From: Actinomycetospora sp. TBRC 11914
GTDB lineage: Bacteria; Actinomycetota; Actinomycetes; Mycobacteriales; Pseudonocardiaceae
NCBI RefSeq assembly: GCF_012933465.1
Contig: NZ_JABBND010000030.1
Span: forward strand, 1 to 46,524
Length of the DNA stretch: 46,524 nucleotides
Direction: 5' to 3'
Shown: positions 8,092-17,334 of the stretch, piece after piece
Layout: every line of letters starts with the position of its first letter
How positions within the stretch are numbered: position 1 is the stretch's first letter
Translations under genes and position numbers: made by a program
Notes under the pieces: model-generated
Databases searched by the model: none
What the model saw: only the letters and a program-made list of their open reading frames with translations
Told to the model about the DNA's origin: nothing

Positions 8092-8928
8092 GTGGACACC
8101 ATCGGCAGCATCGGGGGAGCGCAGGACGACGACGGCCTCTTCGGCCCCGACTCGGTGACCTGGCGGGTGCACCTCGAACCGGTGCTCTGGGTGGCGGGGA
8201 TGCGCGCGCTGCTCCTGCAGTCGCTGCACCCGCGGGTGATGCGCGGGACCTACCAGAACTCGGCGCTGTTCGACCCGAAGAAGGCCTGGCCGCGCTTCCA
8301 GCGGACCGTCGAGTTCGTCGGCACCCGCACCTTCGGCAGCTCCGCCGAGATCGAGGCCGCCGCGACGCGCGTCCGGCGGCTCCACGCGGCGTTGCGGGGG
8401 CACGACCCCGACACCGGCACCGACTTCCGGCTCGACCTGCCCGAGAACCTGCTCTGGGTGCACGCCTGCGAGATCGACTCGTACGTCGACGTCGCCCGGC
8501 GCGCCGGGGTCCTGGGCGACGCCGCCGAGGCCGACGCCTATGTCGCCGAGAGCGTCCGGGCCGCGGCGGTCGTGGGGCTCGACCCGGCGGCGGTGCCGTC
8601 CTCCCGGGCCGAGCTGGCCGCCTACTTCGACCGCGTGCGGCCGGCGCTGCGCCTCACCGACGAGGCCCGGCTCGGCGTCGGCGGGCTGCTGCGCCCCCAG
8701 CCCGAGGCGCCCGCCACGGCCGCCGTCGCGCTCTCGACCATCGCGGGCCTCGCGTTCGGCACGCTGCCCCGGTGGGCCCGCCGGCTCTACGGCCTGCCCG
8801 GGCTGCCCACCACCGACGCGGTCACGTCGGTCGCGCTGCGGCTCACCCGGGGCGCGACGACGTTGCTGCCCGACCCGCCGATGCCTCCGCGGATCGCCCG
8901 CGCCCGCGACCTGGTCCGCAGCGCCTGA
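8092..8928 (+). CDS. Oxygenase MpaB/latex-clearing family protein (DUF2236)
   Basis: The 278-residue protein has the pattern of the DUF2236 family of heme-dependent oxygenases, which includes fungal MpaB and the rubber oxygenase Lcp: SVTWRVHLEPVLWVAGMRALLLQSLHPRVM near the N-terminus (the His is a likely heme ligand), then FQRTVEFVGTRTFGS, LLWVHACEIDSYV, and a C-terminal GLAFGTLPRWARRLYGL. The substrate cannot be read from the sequence. The start is GTG 8092 with GGGGAG upstream. It converges on a carotenoid oxygenase gene only 4 bp away, so the two share a terminator region. Confidence is high for the family and low for the substrate. Confidence 0.85.
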   Translation: MDTIGSIGGAQDDDGLFGPDSVTWRVHLEPVLWVAGMRALLLQSLHPRVMRGTYQNSALFDPKKAWPRFQRTVEFVGTRTFGSSAEIEAAATRVRRLHAALRGHDPDTGTDFRLDLPENLLWVHACEIDSYVDVARRAGVLGDAAEADAYVAESVRAAAVVGLDPAAVPSSRAELAAYFDRVRPALRLTDEARLGVGGLLRPQPEAPATAAVALSTIAGLAFGTLPRWARRLYGLPGLPTTDAVTSVALRLTRGATTLLPDPPMPPRIARARDLVRSA

Positions 8929-8932
8929 CGCT

Positions 8933-10318
8933 TCACCCGACGGCGGGCTCCGGCAGCCAGGAGCCGTGGAACCCCGTCGGCACCCCGCGCGGCAGGGTGA
9001 CCGCGGCGACCTGGCGGGTCACGTCGCCGGCGTCGAGCACCAGCAGCCGCGATGCCGTCCCGTCGGCCCGCGTGGTGATCGTCAGCAGCCAGCCCTCGTC
9101 CTCGTCGCGTCCCGGCCGGGCGGAGGGGACGAACACCGCCTCGCCCGCCTTGACGTCGGGTCCGAGCTCGTGGGCCGTGGCGTCGCCGGTGGCGAGGTCG
9201 AGGCGCACGACGGCGTTGGCCCGGGCGGTCGAGGTCACCGCGTAGCGGTAGCGGGCCGCGCGCCCCACGCGGTCCGGGTCCAGGGTCGGGAACTCCACCG
9301 GCCGGTCGTGCAGCGGGGCCTCGGTGACGGCGCCGGTGGCCGGGTCGAGCGTCCAGCGGTGCATCCGGGCGACGCCCAGCGCGGCCGACTCGCCGGCCGG
9401 GTCGGCGCCGGCCACCCCCGACCGCGTCCGGCGCGCCCTCCCCGACCAGGCGGCCGCCATGTCGGCGGCGCCGTACCGGGCGGCGTCGAGGACGATCCGC
9501 CCGGTCTCGTCCTCGTGGGCGGTGCCGACGTGGAAGACGTAGCAGGGGTCGATCTCGAACCAGCGCACCGTCGCCGTCGGGTCGTCGTGGCGCATGACGC
9601 CGAGCCGGGCGGCGTAGGACTCGTCCCAGCCGAAGGGGAAGCCGGTCGCCATCCGGCGCAGCGAGAACGTCAGCGGCAGGTCGAGCCACACCACGTGCCG
9701 GGCCGTGATGGCCGCGTCGTGCATCAGCGTCGGCCTGCGGACCTTCACCCGGCGGCTGACGACGAGCTCGCCGGCGGCGGAGAGCCGGTGGTAGGTGAGG
9801 TACGGCGGGACCGGCGAGTAGCCGTAGAAGTGCAGCTCGCCGGTCTCCGGGTCGGTCTTCGGGTGGGCGGTCATCGCGGTGCGCAGCCGGCCGCCGAAGT
9901 CGCAGGGGCCGATGGTGCCCAGGTCCCGGTCGACCTCGTGCGGCAGGCCCTGCTCGACGAGCGCGAGGAGCCGCCCGCCGTGCTCGATGACGTGGGTGTT
10001 CGCCGGGACGGCGGTGAGGTCCACCCCGCGCCACGTCAGGAACCGCCGGCCGGCGAGTGCCCCGGTCCGCACCCAGCGGTTGCGGTACCAGGTGGCGCGC
10101 CCGGCCGACAGGCGCACGCCGTGGAGCATCCCGTGCCCGCGGAACCAGTGCCCGGGATCGGCGCCGGGCAGCGGGTTCGGGCCGTTGCGCACGTACCGGC
10201 CGTCGAGCTCCGGTGGGAGCGCGCCCTCGACGGGGAGGTCGACGACGTCGATCTCGTCGGGGACGGGGGCGTAGTGGCCCGCGAGGTGGGTCGGGCGGGT
10301 GTCCTCGACGGCGCTCAG
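8933..10318 (-). CDS. Carotenoid cleavage oxygenase family protein
   Basis: This is a non-heme iron dioxygenase of the carotenoid/stilbene cleavage family, acting on double bonds of apocarotenoids, lignostilbenes or similar substrates. The N-terminal family signature HLAGHYAPVPDEIDV...LPPELDGRYVRNGPNPL and the motif HWFRGHGMLHGV are clear. The iron-binding His residues are expected in the HGMLHG, VIEHGG, VWLDLPL and C-terminal GFHGSWLPEP regions. The conserved N-terminus extends well upstream of the first GTG of the frame at about 10192. The only start with a ribosome site is CTG at 10318 (GGAGG 8 nt upstream), giving 461 residues, the normal family length. The substrate is unknown. Confidence 0.88.
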   Translation of the reverse strand: MSAVEDTRPTHLAGHYAPVPDEIDVVDLPVEGALPPELDGRYVRNGPNPLPGADPGHWFRGHGMLHGVRLSAGRATWYRNRWVRTGALAGRRFLTWRGVDLTAVPANTHVIEHGGRLLALVEQGLPHEVDRDLGTIGPCDFGGRLRTAMTAHPKTDPETGELHFYGYSPVPPYLTYHRLSAAGELVVSRRVKVRRPTLMHDAAITARHVVWLDLPLTFSLRRMATGFPFGWDESYAARLGVMRHDDPTATVRWFEIDPCYVFHVGTAHEDETGRIVLDAARYGAADMAAAWSGRARRTRSGVAGADPAGESAALGVARMHRWTLDPATGAVTEAPLHDRPVEFPTLDPDRVGRAARYRYAVTSTARANAVVRLDLATGDATAHELGPDVKAGEAVFVPSARPGRDEDEGWLLTITTRADGTASRLLVLDAGDVTRQVAAVTLPRGVPTGFHGSWLPEPAVG

Positions 10319-10408
10319 GGCGGGTCCCTCCGACGACGGCGGCCTGGGCCACCCAGCCTGCGCCCGCGCCGCGGACCGCGCAGGGCGGCCCGGTGGAGGA
10401 CGGACGGC

Positions 10409-11479
10409 TCAGTCGGTCGACGGCCCGAGGGAGATGCCGCGCTCCGCGAGCCACGGCAAGGGGTTGATCTTCGTGCCGCCCGGGGTCCACACCTCGAAGT
10501 GCAGGTGGGGGCCGGTGGACTGGCCGCGGTTGCCGATCTCGGCGATCTCCTGCCCCGCCCTGACCTTCTGGCCCTCGCGCACGTACGAGCGGTTGATGTG
10601 CCCGTAGACGTTCACCGTGCCGTCGGCGAGCTGCACGCGGACCCACATCCCGAAGCCGCTCGCGGGGCCGGACTCGATGACGGTGCCGTCGGCCGCCGAG
10701 ACGATCGGGGTGCCGATCGCGTTCGCGATGTCGATGCCCTTGTGCTCGGCGCCCCACCGGGCACCGAACCCGGAGGTGAACCGGCCCTGGGCCGGCTTCA
10801 CGAACTCCGGCGCCCGGGCGGCGGCCTCCCGCGCGGCGGCCGCGTCGGTCACCTTGCGGGCCTTCGCGAGCGACGCGGCGTGCGGGGCGGCCGTGGAGGC
10901 CTCGGGGGAGACGGCCATGACGCCGGTGGTGGCCGCGTCGAGGGCGTCGGCGGGGGCGGCGGTGCCCGTGGTGCCCGCGGTGCTCGCCGAGGACAGTGCG
11001 AGGTCGGCGCGGGTCTCGCCGGTCGGGGCGTCGAGGTCGGTGGCCAGGGCGTGCCCGGCGGTCGCGATCGCGCCGGCGGCGACCGCCGTGACGGCGAGGC
11101 GCCCGCTCAGCGGCCCGCGACGGCGTCCCGCCTCGCCGGCGGGCGACGGGCCGGTGGCGTCCGGCCGCACGGTCGACGGCGCCCGGGTGGGCAGCGCGGG
11201 CGCGCGGCCGGAGCCGCCGACGAAGGACGCGGTGCGACCGGTGGCGGCGGCCCGGCCCGGCTCGGGGAGATGCGATTCCGGCCGGCGGGGCTCGGGACGG
11301 CGCGGCTCGGGGCGCGGCTCCGGACGACGCGGGCCGCCGGTGAACGGGCCGGGCAGGCCGGCGGGCACGCCGGCGAGGGCGGGCGTGGCGAAGCCGGTGA
11401 GCAGGCCGAGCGCGCGTGGTGGATCGGGAGTGGCGAAGGGCGGAGTCGGGCGGGGGGAGCTGTGACGCGCCACGACCAT
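10409..11479 (-). CDS. M23 (LytM-type) metallopeptidase, murein hydrolase-like
   Basis: It is an envelope protein with a zinc endopeptidase domain that cuts peptide cross-links in peptidoglycan or activates amidases. A Pro/Arg-rich N-terminus is followed by one hydrophobic segment (LAVTAVAAGAIATAGHALA), likely a signal anchor. After an Ala-rich linker comes the M23 domain: FTSGFGARWGAEHKGIDIAN (zinc His and Asp), YGHINRSYVREGQKV, and GPHLHFEVW with the H-x-H pair. The C-terminus NPLPWLAERG is typical of the actinobacterial homologues. The position between pcrA and sucC matches Rv0950c. The start is ATG 11479 or GTG 11473; the latter has better spacing from GAGAGG. A longer frame to 11755 has no family support. 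Confidence 0.9.
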   Translation of the reverse strand: MVVARHSSPRPTPPFATPDPPRALGLLTGFATPALAGVPAGLPGPFTGGPRRPEPRPEPRRPEPRRPESHLPEPGRAAATGRTASFVGGSGRAPALPTRAPSTVRPDATGPSPAGEAGRRRGPLSGRLAVTAVAAGAIATAGHALATDLDAPTGETRADLALSSASTAGTTGTAAPADALDAATTGVMAVSPEASTAAPHAASLAKARKVTDAAAAREAAARAPEFVKPAQGRFTSGFGARWGAEHKGIDIANAIGTPIVSAADGTVIESGPASGFGMWVRVQLADGTVNVYGHINRSYVREGQKVRAGQEIAEIGNRGQSTGPHLHFEVWTPGGTKINPLPWLAERGISLGPSTD

Positions 11480-11721
11480 CCTCTCGCGGTCGGGGCGCGG
11501 GCAGGAACGTGTGGCGGTGGCGTGGGGAGCGCCGAGCCGGATCGTCGGGGTCGATCCGTGAGCCGTTCGTGACCGCACCGTGATGGGGAGCGCACCGACC
11601 GTGGCACGGAAACCCAAGGGTAGGCAAACCCCCGACCAGCACTCGGTCGAATTCCACGCCGTGCGTGCGTCCGGGCGCGCCGAGTGGTCTCCGACGGGCG
11701 GCTCGACCGGCGGCCGCCGCA

Positions 11722-11778
11722 CGTGAGGGGTACGTCGGGCAGCCCCGCACGCCACGGGGAGCGCGTGGTGCGCCCGTC
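11722..11778 (-). repeat. 57-bp extragenic element, copy D
   Basis: The most diverged copy; on the minus strand it begins GACGGGCGCACCACGCG and has CTGCCCGACGTACCCCTCA near its end. It is in the same orientation as copy C, 36 bp away. Confidence 0.55.
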
Positions 11779-11814
11779 GTGGTCCGGGGAGCGCGGGGCG
11801 CGGGCGGCTCGGAC

Positions 11815-11871
11815 GATCAGGGGCACGTGGGGCCGACGCGGTGGCCGGCGGAGCTGCGTGGTGTGCCCGTC
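11815..11871 (-). repeat. 57-bp extragenic element, copy C
   Basis: On the minus strand it begins GACGGGCACACCACGCAG and ends CACGTGCCCCTGATC. It matches copies B and E at the first 17 positions. Confidence 0.7.
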
Positions 11872-11905
11872 CCGGGACGGGCGACGGGGCGGGCCCCGCC
11901 CTGCC

Positions 11906-12886
11906 TCAGCCCGCGGCCTGGGTGAGCGCCGCCTCGGCGGCGCGCTCCCGGGTGGACCGGGTCCGTGACAGGGCGCACGTCACGAGGTGCACGGCCTCCG
12001 GGTCGATCGTCATCGCCATGTGCCCGACGTGGTCGAGCCGGACGTTCGACACCTCGAGGTCGGGGTGGGTGAGCCGGGCGTTGCGCTGCGGGATGATCAG
12101 CTGGTCCATGCGGCTCCACACCGCGAGGAACCGGGTCCGGCAGCCCACGGCGGGCTCGTCGAGCTCGCGCAGCAGGTCCGAGCCGGGCTGGAGCTGGCGG
12201 GGGACCAGCGTGGGCGGCAGCAGGTGCGCGATCGCCGAGCCACGGTGCGGGGTGCCGAGGGTGACCAGGGTGTCGACGCGGGCGTCGCCGCCGAGGCGCT
12301 GCACGTAGTAGCGGGCGATGAGCCCGCCCAGCGAGTGGCCGATGACGTGCACCCGGTCGCTGCCCGAGACCGCACACAGCCGTTCGACGTGCTCGCCGAG
12401 GTCCCGCGCGGCGGCCCGGATGTCGCCGGTGAACGCCGTCATCGGGCTGTAGTTGACCGCCTGCACCGTGCCGTGGCCGCGCCGGCGCAGCACCCGCGCG
12501 AGGTGGACGAAGATCGACCGGTTGTCGACGATGCCGTGGACCAGCAGGACGGGGATGGCCGCGCCGTCGAGGTCGGAGACCAGCAGCGACCGCTCGCCGG
12601 GCGGCAGGTGGTCGGTGCGGTGGTGGGCGTGGACGCCGCCGGGACGCAGGGCCTCGTCGAGCAGGCCCCACGGGTAGACCGAGAGGTGCACCGCGGTCCA
12701 GGCGACCTCGACGGCGAGGCCGCGCAGGCCCCGGGGGACCCCCATCGTGCGGGCCAGGTACGACAGCCCGTTCCACGCGGTCGCGGCCGCGGAGGTCACG
12801 GAGGTGAGCGCGGACGCCTCGGGGCGCCCGGCCTCCGGCTCTGTGGTCATCGCCCCCGTCGGCGACATGACCCCGGTCACGTGCAT
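11906..12886 (-). CDS. Alpha/beta hydrolase, triacylglycerol lipase-like
   Basis: This is a serine esterase or lipase of 326 residues. The fold is marked by VLLVHGIVDNRSIF (oxyanion region), the nucleophile elbow VIGHSLGGLIARYY, LVTLGTPHRGSAIAH typical of bacterial lipases and PGAP1-like proteins, a probable acid in WSRMDQLI, and a catalytic His in DHVGHMAMT. There is no signal peptide, so it probably acts in the cytoplasm or at the membrane face. TAACGT lies 7 nt before the ATG at 12886, which suggests a leaderless transcript and supports this start over internal Met residues at codons 7 and 13. It is divergent from the next gene. Confidence 0.85.
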   Translation of the reverse strand: MHVTGVMSPTGAMTTEPEAGRPEASALTSVTSAAATAWNGLSYLARTMGVPRGLRGLAVEVAWTAVHLSVYPWGLLDEALRPGGVHAHHRTDHLPPGERSLLVSDLDGAAIPVLLVHGIVDNRSIFVHLARVLRRRGHGTVQAVNYSPMTAFTGDIRAAARDLGEHVERLCAVSGSDRVHVIGHSLGGLIARYYVQRLGGDARVDTLVTLGTPHRGSAIAHLLPPTLVPRQLQPGSDLLRELDEPAVGCRTRFLAVWSRMDQLIIPQRNARLTHPDLEVSNVRLDHVGHMAMTIDPEAVHLVTCALSRTRSTRERAAEAALTQAAG

Positions 12887-12893
12887 GAGGTCG

Positions 12894-12899
12894 ACGTTA
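12894..12899 (-). promoter_or_regulatory. -10 element of the lipase-like gene (leaderless)
   Basis: TAACGT on the minus strand is 7 nt upstream of the ATG, so transcription would begin at or next to the start codon. Confidence 0.4.
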
Positions 12900-13001
12900 G
12901 GCGACGTTCACCGGCGTGTCGCGTCGGGGGTGTCGGCTGATCGATCCAGAATGCGAACCCGACACGGGCGGGTACGTGCACGCCCCTCACGGCGACCTCT
13001 T

Positions 13002-13007
13002 TAGTCT
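13002..13007 (+). promoter_or_regulatory. -10 element of the polytopic membrane protein gene (leaderless)
   Basis: TAGTCT lies 8 nt before the ATG at 13016, again fitting a leaderless transcript. No clear -35 is visible. Confidence 0.4.
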
Positions 13008-13015
13008 GCGCGGGC

Positions 13016-14965
13016 ATGACGGCTTCTGCGGCCGACGCCGGGTCACGGCCTCCCGGGCCCGCGCCCGCGCGGCCGGGATCCGGTGATCCGGCCCCGGCCG
13101 GACGTGGTCAGGTGGCCCGCATCTGGTGGGTCGCCGTCGCGCTCGTCGCCCTCGCCGCCCTGCTGCGCCTCACGGTCGCGCTGCTCGCCCCCGGTCCGAT
13201 CGGGGCCCCGGTGCGCGCGGCCGGGGTGCTGGCGCCGCTGGTCGGCCTGGTCGCGGCGGTCGCGCCGGGGCTCGCCACCCGGCGGGGCGGGCGTCCCCTC
13301 GGCGCCGCGTCGCTCTCCGCGCCGGCCGCGCTCGGCGCGCTCGGGGCCGGTGGCCTGCTCGTCGACCTCGCGCTGCTGGTCGGCCCGGAGTCCGCCGCCC
13401 GGCCCGAGGTCCTCGCCAGCGGCACCTCCGGGCTCCCCCTGGCGCTCGCCGCCGCGCTCGTGGCCGCCGACGCCGCCCTGCTCGGGGCGGCCACCGTCGC
13501 GACGACGGGGCTCGTCGCGCTCGTGCGCCGCGCCGGCGGGTCGGTCTTCGGCACCCAGCGCGGCGCCTCCCTCGTGCGGCCGGTGGCCGGTGCCCTGCTC
13601 GCCGCCGCGGGCCTGGTGGCGGCGCCGTTCTCGGTCGCCTCGCCGGGCACCGGGTTCGGGCCGCACGCCGTGCTCGACACCCCCGCCCCCGCCGGGGCCG
13701 GGGTGGCCCTCCTCGCCGTGACCGTCGTCGTCGTCGCCCTGCTGCCCGGGGCGCGGGCCGTCACGGCCCCGGCCGGGGCCGGCGGACCGGGCGGGGCCGA
13801 CGGACCGGGCGGGGCCGACGGACCGGGCGGGGCCGACGAGACCGGGATGCGGGTCCGCCGCGCGGTCCACACCGCGCTCGGGGCGGGCGTCGTCGCGGGG
13901 ATCGCCCCCGTGCTCGCCGCCTCGATCGCCCGCGAGGGCCTCGCCGTCTCGCCCGGCGCCGTCCTCACGGTCGCCGGCGGGCTCCTCGTCATCGGCGTGC
14001 CGGCGCGCACGGCGGTGCTGCGCTCCCGCGCGGCCGGCGTCGCGGCGCTGCTGACCGCGGCGGCCTCGCTGTTCGGCGCCCTCCTCCCGACGCTCTCGGG
14101 CACCTCCGACGCCGCGGGCAGCCCCCTCGAGACCGGCACCGGCGTGCTGCTCCTCCCGGCCGCGGTCGTGCTCGCGGTGCCGGCGCTGCTCGTCGTCGTC
14201 GGGACCCCGCGCGTGGTGGTCCGCGCCCGGCCCACGCTCTCCGTCGCGTGGCTCACCGTGCCGTTCGCGGCGGGACCCGCCCTCGACGTCGTGCTCGCCG
14301 GGGTCGACGGCGCCGGCACCCCCGCCTCGGTGCTCGACCCCGGGCTCGGCCCGTCGGGCGCGGACGCCGCGCAGGTCGGGGTCGGCACCGGCGGCTGGGC
14401 CGTGGTCGCCGCGCTCGTGCTGGCGGTGCTCACGGCCGTGCTCGCGGTGGGCGCCGGCTTCGCGGAGCGGCGCGACGTCGCGGGCGGCTGGGCCCCGGCC
14501 GGCACCCCGCTGGGGGCCCGGCCGGCCGACGGCACCGACACCGTGGAGCCCGACCCCGCGATGCTGCCGCTGGCCGCGGTGGCCGCCGTGCTCGCCGTCC
14601 CCGGCTTCGGGGGCCCGCTCGCCCGCGACGCGCTCGCCGCCGGCGCCGCCGGGGGCGCCTGGCAGAACCCCGGGGCCGCCGCGTGGGGCTCGCTCGCCGG
14701 TGTCGTCGGGGTCGCCGTGGCCGCGCTCCTCGCCCCCCGGGCCCGCCCCGCGCGGGCGCTCGCCCTGCTGGGCGCGGCGGGCGCGCTGCTCGTCGTGCGG
14801 CTGTCCGCGCTGGTCCTGACCCCGCCGCGGCCGGGCGAGAGCGTCGGCGTCGGGACGTGGGCCGCCGTCGCCTGCCTCGTCGTGACCCTCGCCGCCGCCG
14901 GCGTGGCGATCATGCGCATCCGGGAAGCCTCCCGGGCCGCACGGGGAGCGTCCCCGGACGGTTGA
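13016..14965 (+). CDS. Polytopic membrane protein, 649 aa, unknown function
   Basis: I do not recognise the family. After a Pro/Ala/Gly-rich N-terminus of about 35 residues there are about 14-15 hydrophobic segments spread over the whole protein, for example IWWVAVALVALAALL, VGLVAAVAPGLA and GVLLLPAAVVLAVPALLVVV. A Gly/Asp-rich loop near residues 256-276 contains three copies of GGADGP encoded by an 18-bp DNA repeat. It ends with a basic tail. It stands where mycobacteria go directly from the M23 peptidase to sucC, so it is an insertion into the conserved block. A transporter or envelope-biogenesis role is possible but not shown. Confidence 0.8.
   Translation: MTASAADAGSRPPGPAPARPGSGDPAPAGRGQVARIWWVAVALVALAALLRLTVALLAPGPIGAPVRAAGVLAPLVGLVAAVAPGLATRRGGRPLGAASLSAPAALGALGAGGLLVDLALLVGPESAARPEVLASGTSGLPLALAAALVAADAALLGAATVATTGLVALVRRAGGSVFGTQRGASLVRPVAGALLAAAGLVAAPFSVASPGTGFGPHAVLDTPAPAGAGVALLAVTVVVVALLPGARAVTAPAGAGGPGGADGPGGADGPGGADETGMRVRRAVHTALGAGVVAGIAPVLAASIAREGLAVSPGAVLTVAGGLLVIGVPARTAVLRSRAAGVAALLTAAASLFGALLPTLSGTSDAAGSPLETGTGVLLLPAAVVLAVPALLVVVGTPRVVVRARPTLSVAWLTVPFAAGPALDVVLAGVDGAGTPASVLDPGLGPSGADAAQVGVGTGGWAVVAALVLAVLTAVLAVGAGFAERRDVAGGWAPAGTPLGARPADGTDTVEPDPAMLPLAAVAAVLAVPGFGGPLARDALAAGAAGGAWQNPGAAAWGSLAGVVGVAVAALLAPRARPARALALLGAAGALLVVRLSALVLTPPRPGESVGVGTWAAVACLVVTLAAAGVAIMRIREASRAARGASPDG
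13783..13840 (+). repeat. 18-bp tandem repeat in the membrane protein gene
   Basis: The unit GGACCGGGCGGGGCCGAC is repeated three times and encodes GPGGAD in a predicted loop. Confidence 0.85.
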
Positions 14966-15184
14966 GGAGCCCGAGGCCCCGGTCGCGCGATCGGGGCGGG
15001 TGTGGCGGGGGTCGCCCCCGGTGCCGCGCCCGGGTGCACGACACGCCGCTAGGGTCCCCCTCGGTCCCGTCGATCGGGCCCGGGCCGTCCGCCGCGCGGC
15101 GGTCCACGGGCCACGGCTGGAGGGCGGGGTCGCCGCCGGAGTCCACCGACGGATGCTGCCGGTCAGTGATGGAGGAGTTCACGA

Positions 15185-16357
15185 GTGGACCTGTACGAGT
15201 ACCAGGCGAAGGACCTCTTCGCCGCCCACGGAGTGCCGGTCCTGCCCGGCAAGACGGTGGACACGGCCTCCGAGGCCGAGCGCGCCGCCCAGGGCATTGG
15301 CACCGCGGTCGTGGTCAAGGCGCAGGTGAAGACGGGCGGCCGCGGGAAGGCCGGTGGCGTCAAGCTCGCGAAGGACCCGTCCGAGGCCCGGGAGAAGGCC
15401 GAGGCCATCCTCGGCCTGGACATCAAGGGCCACACCGTGCACCGGGTCCTGGTCACCGAGGCGAGTGACATCTCCGAGGAGTACTACTTCTCGTTCCTCC
15501 TCGACCGCTCGAACCGGACCTTCCTCGCGATGGCCTCGGCCGAGGGCGGCATGGAGATCGAGGAGCTCGCCGTCGAGCGCCCCGAGGCGCTGGCCCGGGT
15601 GCCGATCGACGCGATCGCCGGGGTCGACAGGGCGAAGGCCCAGGAGATCGTGCAGCAGGCCAAGCTGCCCGCCGCGGTCGCCGACGAGGCGGCCGACGTC
15701 ATCGTCAAGCTCTGGGACACCTTCGTCGGCGAGGACGCCACGCTGGTCGAGGTCAACCCGCTGGTCCGCGACCCGCAGGACAAGGTGATCGCCCTCGACG
15801 GCAAGGTCACCCTCGACGAGAACGCCGACTTCCGGCACCCCGGGCACGCGGAGCTCGTCGACCAGCGCACCGAGAACCCGCTCGAGGCCAAGGCGAAGTC
15901 CAAGGGCCTCAACTACGTCAAGCTCGAGGGCGGCCAGGTCGGCATCATCGGCAACGGCGCGGGCCTGGTCATGTCCACGCTCGACGTCGTCGCCTACGCC
16001 GGCGAGTCGCACGGCGGCATGAAGCCCGCCAACTTCCTCGACATCGGCGGCGGCGCCTCGGCCGAGGTCATGGCCGCGGGGCTCGACGTCATCCTCGGTG
16101 ACGACGAGGTCCGCAGCGTCTTCGTCAACGTCTTCGGTGGCATCACCGCGTGCGACGCGGTCGCGAACGGCATCGTCGAGGCCCTGAAGATCCTGGGCGA
16201 CGACGCCACCAAGCCGATCGTGGTCCGGCTCGACGGGAACAACGTCGACGAGGGTCGCAAGATCCTCGACGACGCGAACCACCCGCTGGTCACCCAGGTG
16301 GACACCATGGACAACGCGGCCGCGAAGGCCGCCGAGCTCGCCGCGGCAGGTGCGTGA
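15185..16357 (+). CDS. sucC: Succinyl-CoA synthetase (ADP-forming), beta subunit
   Basis: This TCA-cycle enzyme subunit couples succinyl-CoA cleavage to ATP or GTP formation. The 390-residue ATP-grasp protein begins [12 protein letters not shown], as usual. It carries [17 protein letters not shown] in the nucleotide-binding part, VEVNPLV, then [20 protein letters not shown] and [17 protein letters not shown] in the C-terminal ligase domain that contacts SucD. The GTG start at 15185 has GGAGGAG 7 nt upstream. sucD follows after 1 bp, so the two subunits are made together. Confidence 0.97.
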   Translation: MDLYEYQAKDLFAAHGVPVLPGKTVDTASEAERAAQGIGTAVVVKAQVKTGGRGKAGGVKLAKDPSEAREKAEAILGLDIKGHTVHRVLVTEASDISEEYYFSFLLDRSNRTFLAMASAEGGMEIEELAVERPEALARVPIDAIAGVDRAKAQEIVQQAKLPAAVADEAADVIVKLWDTFVGEDATLVEVNPLVRDPQDKVIALDGKVTLDENADFRHPGHAELVDQRTENPLEAKAKSKGLNYVKLEGGQVGIIGNGAGLVMSTLDVVAYAGESHGGMKPANFLDIGGGASAEVMAAGLDVILGDDEVRSVFVNVFGGITACDAVANGIVEALKILGDDATKPIVVRLDGNNVDEGRKILDDANHPLVTQVDTMDNAAAKAAELAAAGA

Positions 16358-16358
16358 G

Positions 16359-17240
<882 letters not shown>

Positions 17241-17267
17241 GGGCGCGATGTAGCAGGCTGGGCCGCC

Positions 17268-17299
17268 GGACCGGCCGCGCCGCGTGGCGCGGCCGGTCC
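17268..17299 (+). terminator. Terminator hairpin after sucCD
   Basis: A perfect 14-bp stem (GGACCGGCCGCGCC with its complement) closes a GCGT loop, 28 nt after the sucD stop. No T-tract follows. Confidence 0.7.
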
Positions 17300-17334
17300 G
17301 AGGGCCGATGACGCCGTCCCCGGGAGGACAACCC

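Larger units (their letters stand above)
11480..11905. other. 426-bp intergenic region with two 57-bp repeats
   Basis: No gene is supported here. It holds the minus-strand promoter of the M23 gene (a TACCCT at about 11617 is a candidate -10), a small GGATC/GATCC inverted repeat at about 11538-11556, and two copies of the 57-bp element (11722-11778 and 11815-11871). Confidence 0.5.

Noticed and set aside
5187..8111. 974-codon open frame on the strand opposite pcrA
   Set aside because: It is a shadow frame caused by GC-rich codons of pcrA; it has no domain features and the opposite strand carries every helicase motif.
11480..11720. c-di-AMP (ydaO) riboswitch before the M23 peptidase
   Set aside because: Such riboswitches often precede actinobacterial cell-wall hydrolases, but I could not find the conserved ACCGGGGGAACC-type core or the GGGGTGAATC-type segment on the minus strand.
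11480..11755. N-terminal extension of the M23 protein from an upstream start at 11755
   Set aside because: The extra 92 residues are Arg/Pro/Thr-rich without family features, would run through part of the 57-bp repeat copy D, and a start with a ribosome site lies at 11473-11479.
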